DNA of 64,000 nucleotides from Shewanella benthica (GCA_023284085.1 JAKVHY010000013.1:1-64000); one strand, 5' to 3'. Counted from the stretch's first letter, positions 18,026 to 27,466 are shown. Notes: generated by a model from the letters alone, not told the origin. Made by a program: numbers and translations.

Positions 18026-19429
18026 TTAGGTATTAGCCACCGAGATCTCATCGCTGCTGGTTTCACTTATCTTGTTACTCTGGCCTGCTTTATAACCTAC
18101 GAAGGCGAAAAACAGGATGTAGACATAACAGAGTGCACAGAGAATAAAGCTCCATTTATAGCCAATAGAATCGGCCAGAAATCCCTGGAGTGGTGGCAAA
18201 ATACCACCGCCGACTATCATGGTGCACAGCAGACCCGAAGCCTTGGGAGTGAACGCACCTAAGTTAGCGATCGATAATGGGAAAATCGACGGCCACATGA
18301 CTGAATGACACAAACCACACAGAATAAGAAACAGGGCAGCGAGCGGCACTTCTATGGCAGCCATGTCACTGAATAGCACGGGAATAGCCACGGTATTTTC
18401 CAATGCGAACGGCATAAAGCTGCCAAGGATAAGTGCTAACGCTGCCACTGTGACTATCTGCAACAGGTATTGAGTGCGGATCTTCTGACAAACCACGAAG
18501 CCAATCAAACGGCCAACCATAGTACTGCCCCAGTAATACGCCAGCAAAGGTACAGCCTGCTCGTGTCCAAGGCCGCCCATCTCTGGAGTTGCCAGATATA
18601 ACATCAGAATCGAACCGATAGAGACTTCGACCCCCACGTAACAGAAGATCCCCCCAGCGCCATACATCAAGTGCTTATGGTCTAAAAAGGAACCTTTTAC
18701 CTGACTATCGGCCGAGGATGTACTAACACTGTCGATTTTCGGCAGTCGGGTGAAATAGATAAGTGCCGCGATACCGATAATCGCCACGGCTTGGACCATA
18801 TACGGAATTTGAACCGCTGCCGCCTTGGCGATGATATATTCACCATGGGAAGCAAAGTCTATCTCTTGTATGCTGGATAAGATCACCGCACCACCAATTA
18901 GCGGACCAATCGTGGTCGCAAAGGAATTGAAGCTGCCACCTAAGTTCATCCGCGCCGATCCCGTTTGTTCCGGGCCAACTTTGACGATTAAAGGGTTAAG
19001 GGCCACCTGTAAAAATGCGACACCAGTGGCCAAGACGAAGAGTGCAAACAACACCGCCATGTATTCCATATAGTGCGCGGCGGGAATAAACAAGAGATAG
19101 CCGATACCCATGATGCCTAATGCCAAGACCAGGGATCTCTTATAACCTATCCTTTCCATCACGAGTCCAGCGGGAATAGCCCAGATGGCGAATGCGATGA
19201 AGAAGGCCGACTGCACAAACATGGCTTCCATGGTGGACAGCTGGTGGATCTCTCGCATCACAGGAATAAGAATATCGTTCAATACTGTGGTGAAACCGAT
19301 AATAAAGTAGAGCACGACCAGTAACACCATGGCTCCCTTGTATTGGGAGGCGACAAACACACTGCCGACTCGAGACTTGCTATCTTGTGACTGAGAGCCA
19401 GAGCTCGTCATTGGGGTTCCGCCAGCCAT
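18026..19429 (-). CDS. FHS-family sugar:H+ symporter (MFS)
   Basis: A 467-residue membrane transporter with 12 predicted helices. Family blocks of the fucose/glucose-galactose symporters are present: GFTTVLNDILIPVMREIHQL in helix 1, FAIWAIPAGLVMERIGYKRS, LQVALNPLIVKVGPEQTGS, and NLGGSFNSFATTIGPLIGGA. It probably imports a hexose or amino sugar with protons. The substrate cannot be named from sequence alone, and no sugar kinase or regulator lies next to it. In Shewanella close relatives serve glucose, maltose-related or N-acetylglucosamine uptake. It ends with a terminator at 17952-17980. Confidence 0.88.
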   Translation of the reverse strand: MAGGTPMTSSGSQSQDSKSRVGSVFVASQYKGAMVLLVVLYFIIGFTTVLNDILIPVMREIHQLSTMEAMFVQSAFFIAFAIWAIPAGLVMERIGYKRSLVLALGIMGIGYLLFIPAAHYMEYMAVLFALFVLATGVAFLQVALNPLIVKVGPEQTGSARMNLGGSFNSFATTIGPLIGGAVILSSIQEIDFASHGEYIIAKAAAVQIPYMVQAVAIIGIAALIYFTRLPKIDSVSTSSADSQVKGSFLDHKHLMYGAGGIFCYVGVEVSIGSILMLYLATPEMGGLGHEQAVPLLAYYWGSTMVGRLIGFVVCQKIRTQYLLQIVTVAALALILGSFMPFALENTVAIPVLFSDMAAIEVPLAALFLILCGLCHSVMWPSIFPLSIANLGAFTPKASGLLCTMIVGGGILPPLQGFLADSIGYKWSFILCALCYVYILFFAFVGYKAGQSNKISETSSDEISVANT

Positions 19430-19701
19430 ATTTTTATCCTTAGCTTATTATTTTATTTGTCTGACGTTTCCCTTCTAAAGCTAAACCGGCACAGAGCCAG
19501 CCAAACACAAGCAAACATCTTATTAACATTTGGACATCGATTACACACTAGCGCCTAATGACAACGCTGTCAATTAGTTCGATTGCTATTAATAATCGAC
19601 ATCCATCAGGCTATGGCGAGCACACGCAAACTTCTCTCTCCCAATCCTGTTATGCCTATGTTATTTTTTACATCATTATCAATCACTAGGGTCTCGTACC
19701 T

Positions 19702-20373
19702 ATGTTTACTTCCAAGAGCTTCTCCTTTCTTTCCCTGCTCGATGCAAATAACCAACGGGAATGGTTCAAGGCTAATCAGGCCCAATATGAAGATGAAGTT
19801 CGCACACCGGCCCTTAAATTTATCGAAGCCATGCAGCCCCATGTGCTGGCGCTATCACCAAGATTAACCGCCACCTCCAAGAAAGTCGGTGGCAGCTTGA
19901 TGCGTCCCCAGCGTGATGCCCGCTTCAGTAAAGATAAGACCCCATACAAGACCAATGTCGGCATTCAGTTTCGTCACTTTCAGGGCAAAGATGTCCACGC
20001 TCCCGGCCTATATCTGCATATTGCCAACGATGGCTGCTTTATCGGTGCGGGGATTTGGCATCCCGACTCTAAGGCACTCAACAAACTGCGTACCTGTATC
20101 GATGAAAACCCCAATGCCTATAAGAAGGCATTAGTTCAGTTGCGAGAAGCAGGATTCGAGATGGAGGGCAGCAGCCTGATACGGCCGCCAAGGGGATATG
20201 ATAAGACCCACCCCATGTTAGATGAGTTAAAGCGCAAAGACTTTATCGCCATCAAATCGATAGAGGCTAAACAGATCACAGATAAAGACTTTGTCTCCTG
20301 GTGCGCCAACGAATTTAAGCACACCCAGAAACTCATGGGTTACCTGTGTTTCGCGTTAGATCTGGATTACTAA
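19702..20373 (+). CDS. DUF2461 family protein
   Basis: A 223-residue cytoplasmic protein covering the whole family length. Recognisable features are FLSLLDANNQREWFKAN at the N-terminus, MRPQRDARFSKDKTPYKTN near residues 73-91, and GLYLHIANDGCFIGAGIW. The family has no known biochemical activity; it is widespread in bacteria and some fungi. The gene stands alone, with the FHS transporter gene on the opposite strand to its left and an amidohydrolase gene on the opposite strand to its right. Confidence 0.9.
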   Translation: MFTSKSFSFLSLLDANNQREWFKANQAQYEDEVRTPALKFIEAMQPHVLALSPRLTATSKKVGGSLMRPQRDARFSKDKTPYKTNVGIQFRHFQGKDVHAPGLYLHIANDGCFIGAGIWHPDSKALNKLRTCIDENPNAYKKALVQLREAGFEMEGSSLIRPPRGYDKTHPMLDELKRKDFIAIKSIEAKQITDKDFVSWCANEFKHTQKLMGYLCFALDLDY

Positions 20374-20571
20374 ACCAAACGACGTAATAAAGCCATCATA
20401 AATCGGGACTCGAGCACTTAGCACACTGGATGAATTAGATAGCCGAGCGCCCTGCTGTACAGATAGGCATAGTGACACCTGCGTCATTGGACTTAAGCGA
20501 TGAAGAGCTGGCTGAACAGATTAGCAAGATGGTATCTTAAATAAGCCATTCACCTTCAGCTCTCAGTCTTG
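20374..20571 (+). other. Gap with a short orphan coding-like tail
   Basis: About 30 codons ending at the TAA near 20538 read as VTPASLDLSDEELAEQISKM plus VS, with codon-like composition but a stop shortly upstream. It could be the tail of a lost gene; I do not recognise it. Confidence 0.2.
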
Positions 20572-20889
20572 TTAGACCAGCTTGTAGGAGATGACGTAGA
20601 GTTGTTCTGTGTTTGGATAAACCTGACTGATTATTTCCTTTAGCTTAGGTAACTCAAGGTATTCTTGCTGGGCGTGGAACTCATTGATCTCGCTAAATAG
20701 AATCGGCTCTACCGACTCAATTACGATATCACAAACCTTAATATTCGTTTCTAAGGTATACACCTCGACCTGAGTACCCGGCACATAATGACACTCAGAC
20801 TCGTCCCTGATGGTGATGGTCTTTTTTCCCGATGCAACAAAGGGGGTGAGCATTTCAAAAAAGCTGATTGTTGTTGGTACGTCTTTCAT
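20572..20889 (-). CDS. yqfB: N4-acetylcytidine amidohydrolase (YqfB-type ASCH domain)
   Basis: Hydrolyses N4-acetylcytidine to cytidine and acetate, so it probably recycles modified nucleosides. The 105-residue protein matches E. coli YqfB along its length. It has GKKTITIRDESECHY (catalytic lysine K23 and threonine T26 here, equivalent to K21 and T24), the HAQQE block carrying the catalytic glutamate, and the closing LYVISYKL. I prefer the ATG at 20889 over the in-frame TTG at 20901, because GGAT sits at the right distance and the family starts there. It is monocistronic. Confidence 0.9.
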   Translation of the reverse strand: MKDVPTTISFFEMLTPFVASGKKTITIRDESECHYVPGTQVEVYTLETNIKVCDIVIESVEPILFSEINEFHAQQEYLELPKLKEIISQVYPNTEQLYVISYKLV

Positions 20890-20923
20890 TGATAAATCCA
20901 AATGTTCTACGTCAATATTTTAG

Positions 20924-20956
20924 CTAGCCTAGCCTATAAAGTCATAGCTAGGCTAG
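20924..20956. terminator. Stem-loop between LRR gene and yqfB
   Basis: CTAGCCTAGC pairs perfectly with GCTAGGCTAG, with a further TAT/ATA across a bulge. It is 50 bases past the LRR gene stop. There is no clean T-run, so it may be a processed or weak terminator, or a leader hairpin of yqfB. Confidence 0.45.
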
Positions 20957-21005
20957 GTTTGATTCAACTTCCCTACTCGTTAGGCACCGACATACTCAAC
21001 ATAGA

Positions 21006-21872
21006 TCAGTATTTTAAATCAGCGATCCAATCAAGGTTTTGCAAATATAACAGCGTATCTGTGCTAAGTGGGTTGTCTTGTATATCAACTTTCTCCAACT
21101 TTCCATTATGTGAAAAATTAATTGTTTCCAGTAGATTACCTGTTGCCATCACGGTCTGTAATTCAACATTAAACTGCAGATCAATCTCTGTTAGGTTATT
21201 GTCACTAACATTGATCATTTCTAGATTATAGTTCTGACTCAAATCTAAGTTTGTTAACTGATTATCATACACCAACAAAGATTGTAGATTGGTTAATTCA
21301 CTGACATCTAGTGAGGTTAAGTTCCCCTTAGCGACAAGAATACCTAAGATATTAAATGAACTGTCTAGGTTAATTTCTTCTATTGGGCTATTGGAGAGAT
21401 AAACCTGTTTTAAATTTGATAGTTGACTGATATTGAGTGACTCAATACCATTATACTCTAGAGTAATCATTTCTAGTTTAGAATTATCACTTAAGTTTAA
21501 CTCAGTCAGATTTTCATTAAATAGTAGATGAAGATTTTTAAGCTCACTATTTTGACGAAGATCGAAAGTGGTTGCTATAGTCCTAAATATCTCGAGTGTT
21601 TCCAATGCGTACAGTTGCTCAATACCCTCAATCGTATCAACTTGTTCATCGCCACACCTCAACGAAGTAACATCAATGATATTCTGCCAATTTTGATGAA
21701 TTCTACTTGCATCAAAACAGCTTTGCATTTCAGCAGATGTAAATGTCACATCATCAAGCTCATTTAAATCGCTTTCTGAGCTTTCATTATCACATCCAAC
21801 AAGCCCTAACGAGCCTATGAGTAATGATAGAGTGGGCAATAAGGGACTACTCTTCGATTGGTAGCTTAGCAT
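21006..21872 (-). CDS. Leucine-rich-repeat lipoprotein
   Basis: A 288-residue protein with a lipoprotein signal: hydrophobic segment, then LVGC with the lipidated cysteine at residue 27, followed by DNESSESD. The acidic +2 residue would in enterobacterial rules favour the inner membrane. From about residue 85 it is built of 21-22-residue leucine-rich repeats such as LDVSELTNLQSLLVYDNQLT and LDLSQNYNLEMINVSDNNLT, resembling internalin-type repeats, eight or nine in number. Such repeats bind proteins, but no partner is suggested here. AT-rich compared with its neighbours. Confidence 0.85.
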   Translation of the reverse strand: MLSYQSKSSPLLPTLSLLIGSLGLVGCDNESSESDLNELDDVTFTSAEMQSCFDASRIHQNWQNIIDVTSLRCGDEQVDTIEGIEQLYALETLEIFRTIATTFDLRQNSELKNLHLLFNENLTELNLSDNSKLEMITLEYNGIESLNISQLSNLKQVYLSNSPIEEINLDSSFNILGILVAKGNLTSLDVSELTNLQSLLVYDNQLTNLDLSQNYNLEMINVSDNNLTEIDLQFNVELQTVMATGNLLETINFSHNGKLEKVDIQDNPLSTDTLLYLQNLDWIADLKY

Positions 21873-22239
21873 AAGAAAATTCCTTTTTATTAAACAACAA
21901 AGTTCACAGGTTCAAATACATAAAACCAATTGCAGTAGAATTTACTTAATTGATTAATACCAGTCAATCCAACTCCCACAAAAGTAACAATTTGATACTT
22001 TTCAATCTGTTGCTTTCATATCTAGAGCGTATAGATGAGCTATATAAAAAGAGGAGCTAGATAATTATTACTGAGGCAGCCAGGTAATACCTTGGAGCTA
22101 ATGCGCCTGAGCAACAAGGTCACTAACCATTACTTAAAATAGGATAACACCTGATGATGCCGTTATTAATATCTTTGACGCAGAGTAAATTGTCATTTTT
22201 TGATACCTCAAAGCGAAAATTAATATCCGAGTCCCCCCC
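21873..22239. other. AT-rich gap before the decayed EAL gene
   Basis: No intact gene. The end (about 22190-22239) may still be part of the decayed EAL frame, with a C7 run near 22233 where a frameshift is plausible. The rest shows nothing I can support. Confidence 0.4.
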
Positions 22240-22485
22240 AACATCCTAAAGAATAACTTTTGTATAAATGCTTATAAACTCGACATTGATTGAATAAATA
22301 ACGACCGCAGCTTAATCGCTAACATAGAAAATAGCCGCCCATTATTATCATTACTGACCGACTACTGTGATACCAAAGGAATAAGAATCATAGCGGAAGG
22401 AATAGAGTCTAAATCACTAATTAATACTCTAAACACTTCCTCTATTTTCTTACATCGAGGCTTTATATACTCTAAAGCCAAGCCC

Positions 22486-22495
22486 GCTTCATACT
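22486..22495. repeat. Target site duplication, left copy
   Basis: GCTTCATACT directly before the IS end; the identical 10 bases follow the right end at 23709-23718. Confidence 0.9.
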
Positions 22496-23708
22496 CAGGG
22501 CGGGATCGCACTTTTTGAGTTCAGTTGAAGCTGGTGATCACTTGTGATCTAATAGCCTGCCTTTTACTTCTAAACTCTGAAAATGACACTCATTGAACAC
22601 CTGACCATAGTCAAAGATATCCGCTCAGATACTAACCGTAAACATGATTTAGTTGATGTGATATTCCTTGTCATCAGTGCAATTATATCTGGGGCCGAAG
22701 GATGGCAAGATATTGAAACATTTGGTGATAATAAGTTTTCTTGGTTGTCGAAGCATCGAGCTTTTGAGAATGGTATCCCGCGCCGCCATACGATTGCTCG
22801 TATTCTTCGGAGTATTGTTGCAGAGACTTTACTTGAAGCCCTACTCAACTGGGTTAATGACCAACGTACGATAAATGGAAAACCCATAATAGCCTTTGAC
22901 GGAAAAGTGCTTCGAGGTTCCTATCGACATGATTCAAAAAATGCACTGCAATTGGTTACAGCTTATGACACCAAAAATGGCTTAGTATTGAGCCAAAAGT
23001 CGACTCCAAACAAGAAAAGTGAGATCTCAACCGTTCGTGACATGCTGAGTTCACTGAATATCAAAGGAGCTGTTATCACCCTTGATGCTCTGCACTGTCA
23101 AAGAGATACTTTAGAGCTAATTCACGAACATAAAGCTCAGATAGTTGTGCAAGTGAAGAATAATCAGCCGAACCTGAGAAGAGCAGTACAAGAACAATTT
23201 CAAGCCATATTTGATGCTGGTAAAGAAAAAGCCATTATCGAATTAAAAGAGCAAGGTCATGGCCGTCAGGAAGAACGCTATGTCTTTCAGATAAAAGCCA
23301 AATTACCTGCTGAACTCATGGATAAATGGCCTACGATCCGCAGTATCATCGCCGTTGAGCGTCATCGTACAATTAATGAAAAGCGTAGTATTGAAACCTC
23401 ATACTATGTCAGTTCGATGTCGCCAAAACACAAAATGATACACCACTATATCCGTCAACACTGGCGAATAGAGAACAGCCAGCATTATGTTCTTGATGTA
23501 GTTTTCAATGAAGATAAGTCTCGTATAGTGATGGAGGATGCAGTCGAACACATGGCACTGTTCCGTCGTTTTGTTCTGAACATACTAAAACAAAGCCAAT
23601 GCGGCGCACCGAGTCAACGAAACAAGCTCAAGAAGGCAGGCTGGAATGATGAATATCGTGCTCAGCTGTTCTTTGGTTGAAAATCATTCAAAGTATGCTC
23701 TTGCCCTG
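22496..23708 (+). mobile_element. ISAs1-family insertion sequence, complete
   Basis: The element is 1213 bp. Ends begin CAGGGC on both sides with imperfect inverted repeats of about 24 bases: left end CAGGGCGGGATCGCAC, right end reversed CAGGGCAAGAGCATAC. It carries one transposase gene. A perfect 10-bp target duplication (GCTTCATACT) flanks it, in the 8-10 bp range of the family, showing a simple insertion that has not rearranged since. It lies inside an EAL-domain remnant. Confidence 0.93.
22583..23680 (+). CDS. ISAs1-family transposase
   Basis: A 365-residue DDE transposase, full length for the family and without stops or frameshifts. The N-terminal region is LIEHLTIVKDIRSDTNRKHD, where the family has its typical D-x-R-x...H segment. 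The catalytic core has aspartates in IIAFDGKVLRGS and AVITLDALHCQ, and the C-terminal block HWRIENSQHYVLDVVFNEDKSR supplies the region of the glutamate. It occupies most of the IS at 22496-23708 and looks able to work. Confidence 0.95.
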   Translation: MTLIEHLTIVKDIRSDTNRKHDLVDVIFLVISAIISGAEGWQDIETFGDNKFSWLSKHRAFENGIPRRHTIARILRSIVAETLLEALLNWVNDQRTINGKPIIAFDGKVLRGSYRHDSKNALQLVTAYDTKNGLVLSQKSTPNKKSEISTVRDMLSSLNIKGAVITLDALHCQRDTLELIHEHKAQIVVQVKNNQPNLRRAVQEQFQAIFDAGKEKAIIELKEQGHGRQEERYVFQIKAKLPAELMDKWPTIRSIIAVERHRTINEKRSIETSYYVSSMSPKHKMIHHYIRQHWRIENSQHYVLDVVFNEDKSRIVMEDAVEHMALFRRFVLNILKQSQCGAPSQRNKLKKAGWNDEYRAQLFFG

Positions 23709-23718
23709 GCTTCATACT
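23709..23718. repeat. Target site duplication, right copy
   Basis: GCTTCATACT, identical to 22486-22495. Confidence 0.9.
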
Positions 23719-23820
23719 GGGTCGAGTATGTCTCGAACAAAACAAAACGGATAAGCACCGAGTAGATGCATAACAAGACGAGTCCATATCAGCCAATTAG
23801 CGGTCAGTTACCTGTTACAA

Positions 23821-25194
23821 CTAGCCTTCGCCCCGGCCAAACCGATATACAACACGTGCGCTGATCAGGTCATCTTGGGCCATAAGTTTGGCACTGTGAT
23901 AACGACGCCAATCTGTCTGTAACGCCCAATTAGGACTTAAACGATAGTGTAATCCAACGCCAGTATTCACCTGAAAAGCTTTCTGTTTCAAGTCCATCTC
24001 TTTCATTGACTCACCGAAGCCTAACGTTAGAAAAGGGCGTAAATTATGCTGTGTAAACAGATAATACTGACCATCCAGGCTGTAATTTTCAAAAGTGATT
24101 TTTCGACGACTTTGCAGATGCTTTAATTCTGCCCGACCGTAACTCAGACGCGCAGAAAAACGACGACTGAAATACAAGCCTAAGCTCGCATTGCCTCCCC
24201 AGCCACTGTCAACGTCCCACTCTGCATCCGGCCCAAAATAGCCGCTACCAAAGCTCAGTCCAACGATACCAAAATCTACTGGGTCATTTGTCGTGATCTC
24301 TTGCCTATCCCAGTGGCGAATCGAGCCATTGATATCTTTCCCTGTACCGATCGCGTACTGGACACTGAACCGAAACTGCTTATCTTGCCGCCCATCGCTC
24401 ATCGCAACAGTTTGGAACTCAACATGCCCTGTCCCAGCCTTGATCACTTCTTTTCCAATAAGAGAGTTGATCCCACGGCCAATAGAGTCGATGGGGTCCA
24501 AAAAAAATAGCGTTGTATTACCGAGTCTTTCAGAGCCTAGGACTGTTCCTCCGCCGAGTATAATCTCTCGCTCTTTATTGAAAGCCCACTCACCATAAAC
24601 CCAACCAAGAACGGGTGTAACCACTAAGTCTTGTATCGACGGTGTTTCGGCAAATGCTTCAACACCATACTCCCAGTAGAATGTAGACATCAGAAAAGAA
24701 TAAACAAACGCGTCCCACTGACGATAGCCTGATTTTCTTGCAGCCTGATAATACACGCCACCAAAGTATGGATGCCCTATATAATTGATGCCAAAAACAT
24801 CTCGGTCCCATACCGGCCCACCACGAACATTATCCCGCCATTTATCAAGTAAATTAACATCACTCTTTTCCCAATGAGTTAACTCACTGGGTAGTAAAGC
24901 CAGGAAACCGGCAACACCTAGACCATAGGCTCCAACAGATTTTGTCTGCGACCACAAACGCTCACTATCTTCCCCCTGTGCAGCTGAAAACAAAGAGATT
25001 TTATAAGGATTTTCGTACACAGAAATGTCTCTGGCAGTCTGTTCCCAATGAGTATTTGTTATTGAGTGGCGGTAAATACCATAAGAATCAATCAGTTCAG
25101 CTTTAGCCGGGAGACTTAATAAACATACACATTGCAACAACACCAATTTAAAACAACTCGCAGACAATTTACTCACCACACCCTCGCACTTCAC
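23821..25194 (-). CDS. DUF3943 outer-membrane protein
   Basis: A 457-residue exported protein. The signal peptide ends around residue 32 (SLPAKA). The middle has the DUF3943 signature: FGINYIGHPYFGGVYYQAAR, then a tryptophan/tyrosine-rich segment FVYSFLMSTFYWEYGVEAFA and PSIQDLVVTPVLGWVYGE. The last 200 residues alternate hydrophobic and polar positions as in a beta barrel (LGLYFSRRFSARLSYGRAEL, LRPFLTLGFGESM) and end with VVYRFGRGEG, with a penultimate-strand arrangement similar to OmpA-like barrels. Function is unknown; it is probably placed in the outer membrane. Confidence 0.8.
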   Translation of the reverse strand: MKCEGVVSKLSASCFKLVLLQCVCLLSLPAKAELIDSYGIYRHSITNTHWEQTARDISVYENPYKISLFSAAQGEDSERLWSQTKSVGAYGLGVAGFLALLPSELTHWEKSDVNLLDKWRDNVRGGPVWDRDVFGINYIGHPYFGGVYYQAARKSGYRQWDAFVYSFLMSTFYWEYGVEAFAETPSIQDLVVTPVLGWVYGEWAFNKEREIILGGGTVLGSERLGNTTLFFLDPIDSIGRGINSLIGKEVIKAGTGHVEFQTVAMSDGRQDKQFRFSVQYAIGTGKDINGSIRHWDRQEITTNDPVDFGIVGLSFGSGYFGPDAEWDVDSGWGGNASLGLYFSRRFSARLSYGRAELKHLQSRRKITFENYSLDGQYYLFTQHNLRPFLTLGFGESMKEMDLKQKAFQVNTGVGLHYRLSPNWALQTDWRRYHSAKLMAQDDLISARVVYRFGRGEG

Positions 25195-25633
25195 TGTCGC
25201 TACAGTTTAAATACCGACCATATAATTTAGCAGGCGATAATACTGTATTAGTGAATTTGATTGGTGCTTTTGACTACGCCAAATTTGAACTCCATGAAAG
25301 CCATATTTGCCATCCATTTCTCTATAATATCCCACACGTCCACGTGAGTATTTACGCTAAAACAGAGTATTAAGCACGAGCACTAACACCGTAGATTTGT
25401 TGAGTCTCATTGACGGTGTGATAAGGAAGACATAGAACGACTCTAAGGCTCAGGAAGTAAATGACGTCCACATATCGTGATAGCCCGAAGAGTGTGGATA
25501 TGCACGCAGCTGTAGTTGCGAGGAGGAGTAAGCATGTCTATCACACTCGTCACTGCTGCCACCGCCGTCCCCAGTTAGTTAATAAAACTATAATTATCAA
25601 TGATAACAATCTAATAAACTTCACTTTCAAACG
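25195..25633. other. Gap with an inverted-repeat element
   Basis: No gene seen on either strand. The right half is taken up by the structured element at 25412-25551. The rest is AT-rich and featureless to me. Confidence 0.4.
25412..25551. repeat. 140-bp element with imperfect terminal inverted repeats
   Basis: The left arm GACGGTGTGATAAGGAAGACAT and right arm ATGTCTATCACACTCGTC pair over about 17 positions with a four-base insertion in the left arm. The inside is more GC-rich than its surroundings and contains a further CATATC/GATATG pair and a purine run GAGGAGGAG. No ORF. It may be a MITE-like remnant or a structured RNA; no reverse transcriptase or transposase is adjacent. Confidence 0.4.
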
Positions 25634-26578
25634 TTAATCAAAACTCTGATTAACGTCATGAATAATGTCTTTTATTACTTTCATTATAGGGTGCTGATAC
25701 CAAGTTCTATGGTGTATCCAGCCATATTTCAATTTGATAATTTCACCATCAATCCCTATGGGTCTCCAGTCAACATTGGGGGTGTTCAAATGGTAACCAC
25801 CATGATGAGCAAACATACAAAAATCATGTTGCTCTACACAGGCTAACGCGACGGACAATGAACTAACGGTTAAATCAGCAGCAACAGTCGGTATATATTC
25901 CGCAGACTTTTCATGCAACCACTTAGGTATCGCGACTTTAGGAGACATCCTCACGAGCTTCAAATCACTTGTTAAGGTACTAATATCAACTATGTCTTGC
26001 GTTAATAATTCATGACCTTTTCGACAAAAAATGCCCAAAGGAAAATCACCGGCATAATGCTGAACTAATTGCTTGTCGATATCAAACGGGTAAGTATTTA
26101 ACCCAATAGCGATCTCTTCACTATTGAAGTTAGGGATACCATGTGCGGGCCATGATCGTGATTCAAACTTTAGCTGACTGCCCCTTTCCTGCATGGCTAA
26201 GTAGAATTTTAACGTGATCAAGTCACTAAATGCATTGGGGGCATACACGACCAAAGTGCCCTGCTCTTTGGTAAAGTCATAGTCATCAGCACTCCGATAC
26301 AGTGCGGACAGATCATCCATTGCAGGCTCAGCCTTTACTAACAGCTCTTTAGTAAATCGCGTGGCTGAATACTGACCTTGCTCCACGATGAAAAGCTCAT
26401 TTCCAAAGTTATCCCTCAGCTCAGACAAGGCTCTGTTGATTGTCGAACGACTCACGCCCAAATGAAATGCTGCTCTGTCTAATCGTCCATACTGAGCCAA
26501 AGCGGATAAATATCTGAACAAGTTTAAATCACAAAATTGCTTCATCAAGATGTGTACATAGCTATGAACAAGAGTCAT
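25634..26578 (-). CDS. LysR-family transcriptional regulator
   Basis: Up to 314 residues. The N-terminal winged helix-turn-helix is clear: LFRYLSALAQYGRLDRAAFHLGVSRSTINRALSELRDNFGNELFIVEQG. The C-terminal part fits the substrate-binding fold but is diverged (EEIAIGLNTYPFDIDKQLVQ, FPLGIFCRKGHELL). The frame opens at ATG 26578, but ATG 26545 (MKQFCDLNLFRYL) gives the usual family distance to the HTH. Neither has a good ribosome site. It is divergent from the membrane-protein gene at 26738, which by LysR habit is a candidate target; the ligand is unknown. Confidence 0.88.
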   Translation of the reverse strand: MTLVHSYVHILMKQFCDLNLFRYLSALAQYGRLDRAAFHLGVSRSTINRALSELRDNFGNELFIVEQGQYSATRFTKELLVKAEPAMDDLSALYRSADDYDFTKEQGTLVVYAPNAFSDLITLKFYLAMQERGSQLKFESRSWPAHGIPNFNSEEIAIGLNTYPFDIDKQLVQHYAGDFPLGIFCRKGHELLTQDIVDISTLTSDLKLVRMSPKVAIPKWLHEKSAEYIPTVAADLTVSSLSVALACVEQHDFCMFAHHGGYHLNTPNVDWRPIGIDGEIIKLKYGWIHHRTWYQHPIMKVIKDIIHDVNQSFD

Positions 26579-26737
26579 TGAAGTTTAAACCATATCCCCC
26601 CTAATAACCTCTCCGAAAATGTTACATCTATTACCATTTGTTCTAACCATATATGAGATTCATGTTTAGCTCTTTTGAACCCGGTTAACTGAAATAATAT
26701 CGGCAAATATTCAGTCAGAGCATTATCTAAGGTGTAT

Positions 26738-27466
26738 ATGAAACAGCAGTCTTCACACCTTCTAGGATGGCTAATAGCTGGGGGGTTGACCCTGATGCTT
26801 ACCGGGATCGCCATTACCAGCTCTGTTTATACTGGACAACATGAGCAGAAGACTTACATCTTATTTAGCGATTTGATCTGGCTGCCTTTCCTCATCGCGA
26901 CCTCAGCCACATTAGCCGCAGTGATCATCAGTCCTCTTTGCAGTACCAGGAGCGACCGAATTTCGATCGACGGTCCTGCTAAGCTGACCCAATGGACCAC
27001 AACTTCTGGCGGAGTCATTTTGCTCTACACCGGCATCAATATTGGTTTTTTATGTTTTCCACGCTTTGCAGAAAGCACCGAGAACCTGGTCATGTTCTTC
27101 AATCTACACTTTTTAGGTGCATTGTTATTTATTTTTGGCTGTTTTTTTTGGGCCTCAAATCTCTTTGTCGAAACGAGATCCCCACACAAAAAGCAGGCTC
27201 AAGCAAGTACTCACTACTGTTACTTTACTCGCTTAGCCAGTTTAACCATCATCACCACAGTCGCCGCCGTCTTACTGTCGGGCTTTATAAAAGTGTTTTC
27301 TCGATTAGTCGATTTTTCACCGAATATCATTGACTCAATTAACTTGATACACGGTGCAGCCACTCTCGTTTTGTTACTGCTTATTCCTGTTCATGTCTTT
27401 CTGTCGAGCCTGCTCTCTCAAACATTAAATAAATCACTCAAGGGGTTCAGCAAAATAGTACATTGA
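26738..27466 (+). CDS. Small integral membrane protein, possibly b-type cytochrome-like
   Basis: About 242 residues with six hydrophobic segments: near 12-30, 42-68, 92-112, 124-145, 172-192 and 205-230. The ATG at 26738 is preferred to the in-frame GTG at 26732 because AAGG is well placed. Histidines sit in or beside membrane segments (MFFNLHFLGAL, INLIHGAATLV, IPVHVFLSSL), which is how dihaem cytochrome b subunits ligate haem. The spacing does not match a family I can name, so haem binding is only a suggestion. It is divergent from a LysR gene. Confidence 0.7.
   Translation: MKQQSSHLLGWLIAGGLTLMLTGIAITSSVYTGQHEQKTYILFSDLIWLPFLIATSATLAAVIISPLCSTRSDRISIDGPAKLTQWTTTSGGVILLYTGINIGFLCFPRFAESTENLVMFFNLHFLGALLFIFGCFFWASNLFVETRSPHKKQAQASTHYCYFTRLASLTIITTVAAVLLSGFIKVFSRLVDFSPNIIDSINLIHGAATLVLLLLIPVHVFLSSLLSQTLNKSLKGFSKIVH

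Larger units (their letters stand above)
22240..23765 (+). pseudogene. Decayed EAL-domain (c-di-GMP phosphodiesterase-like) gene split by an IS
   Basis: Reading 22240-22495 and then, after removing the IS and one 10-base duplicate, 23719-23765 gives one frame. It contains INAYKLDID, stop, INNDRSLIANIENS, then DTKGIRIIAEGIES, then GFIYSKAKPASYWVEY and a stop at 23763. These match the last third of EAL domains (K-x-D, the IIAEGIE block, and the final G-F/Y-x-x-S/A-K-P). An in-frame TGA (near 22286) lies inside the conserved stretch and the upstream two thirds are gone, so the gene was dead or dying whether before or after the IS arrived. Confidence 0.75.

Noticed and set aside
25412..25551. The inverted-repeat element as a retron msr-msd RNA
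   Set aside because: Paired ends and inner hairpins are suggestive, but no reverse transcriptase gene lies nearby; the adjacent genes are a DUF3943 protein and a LysR regulator.
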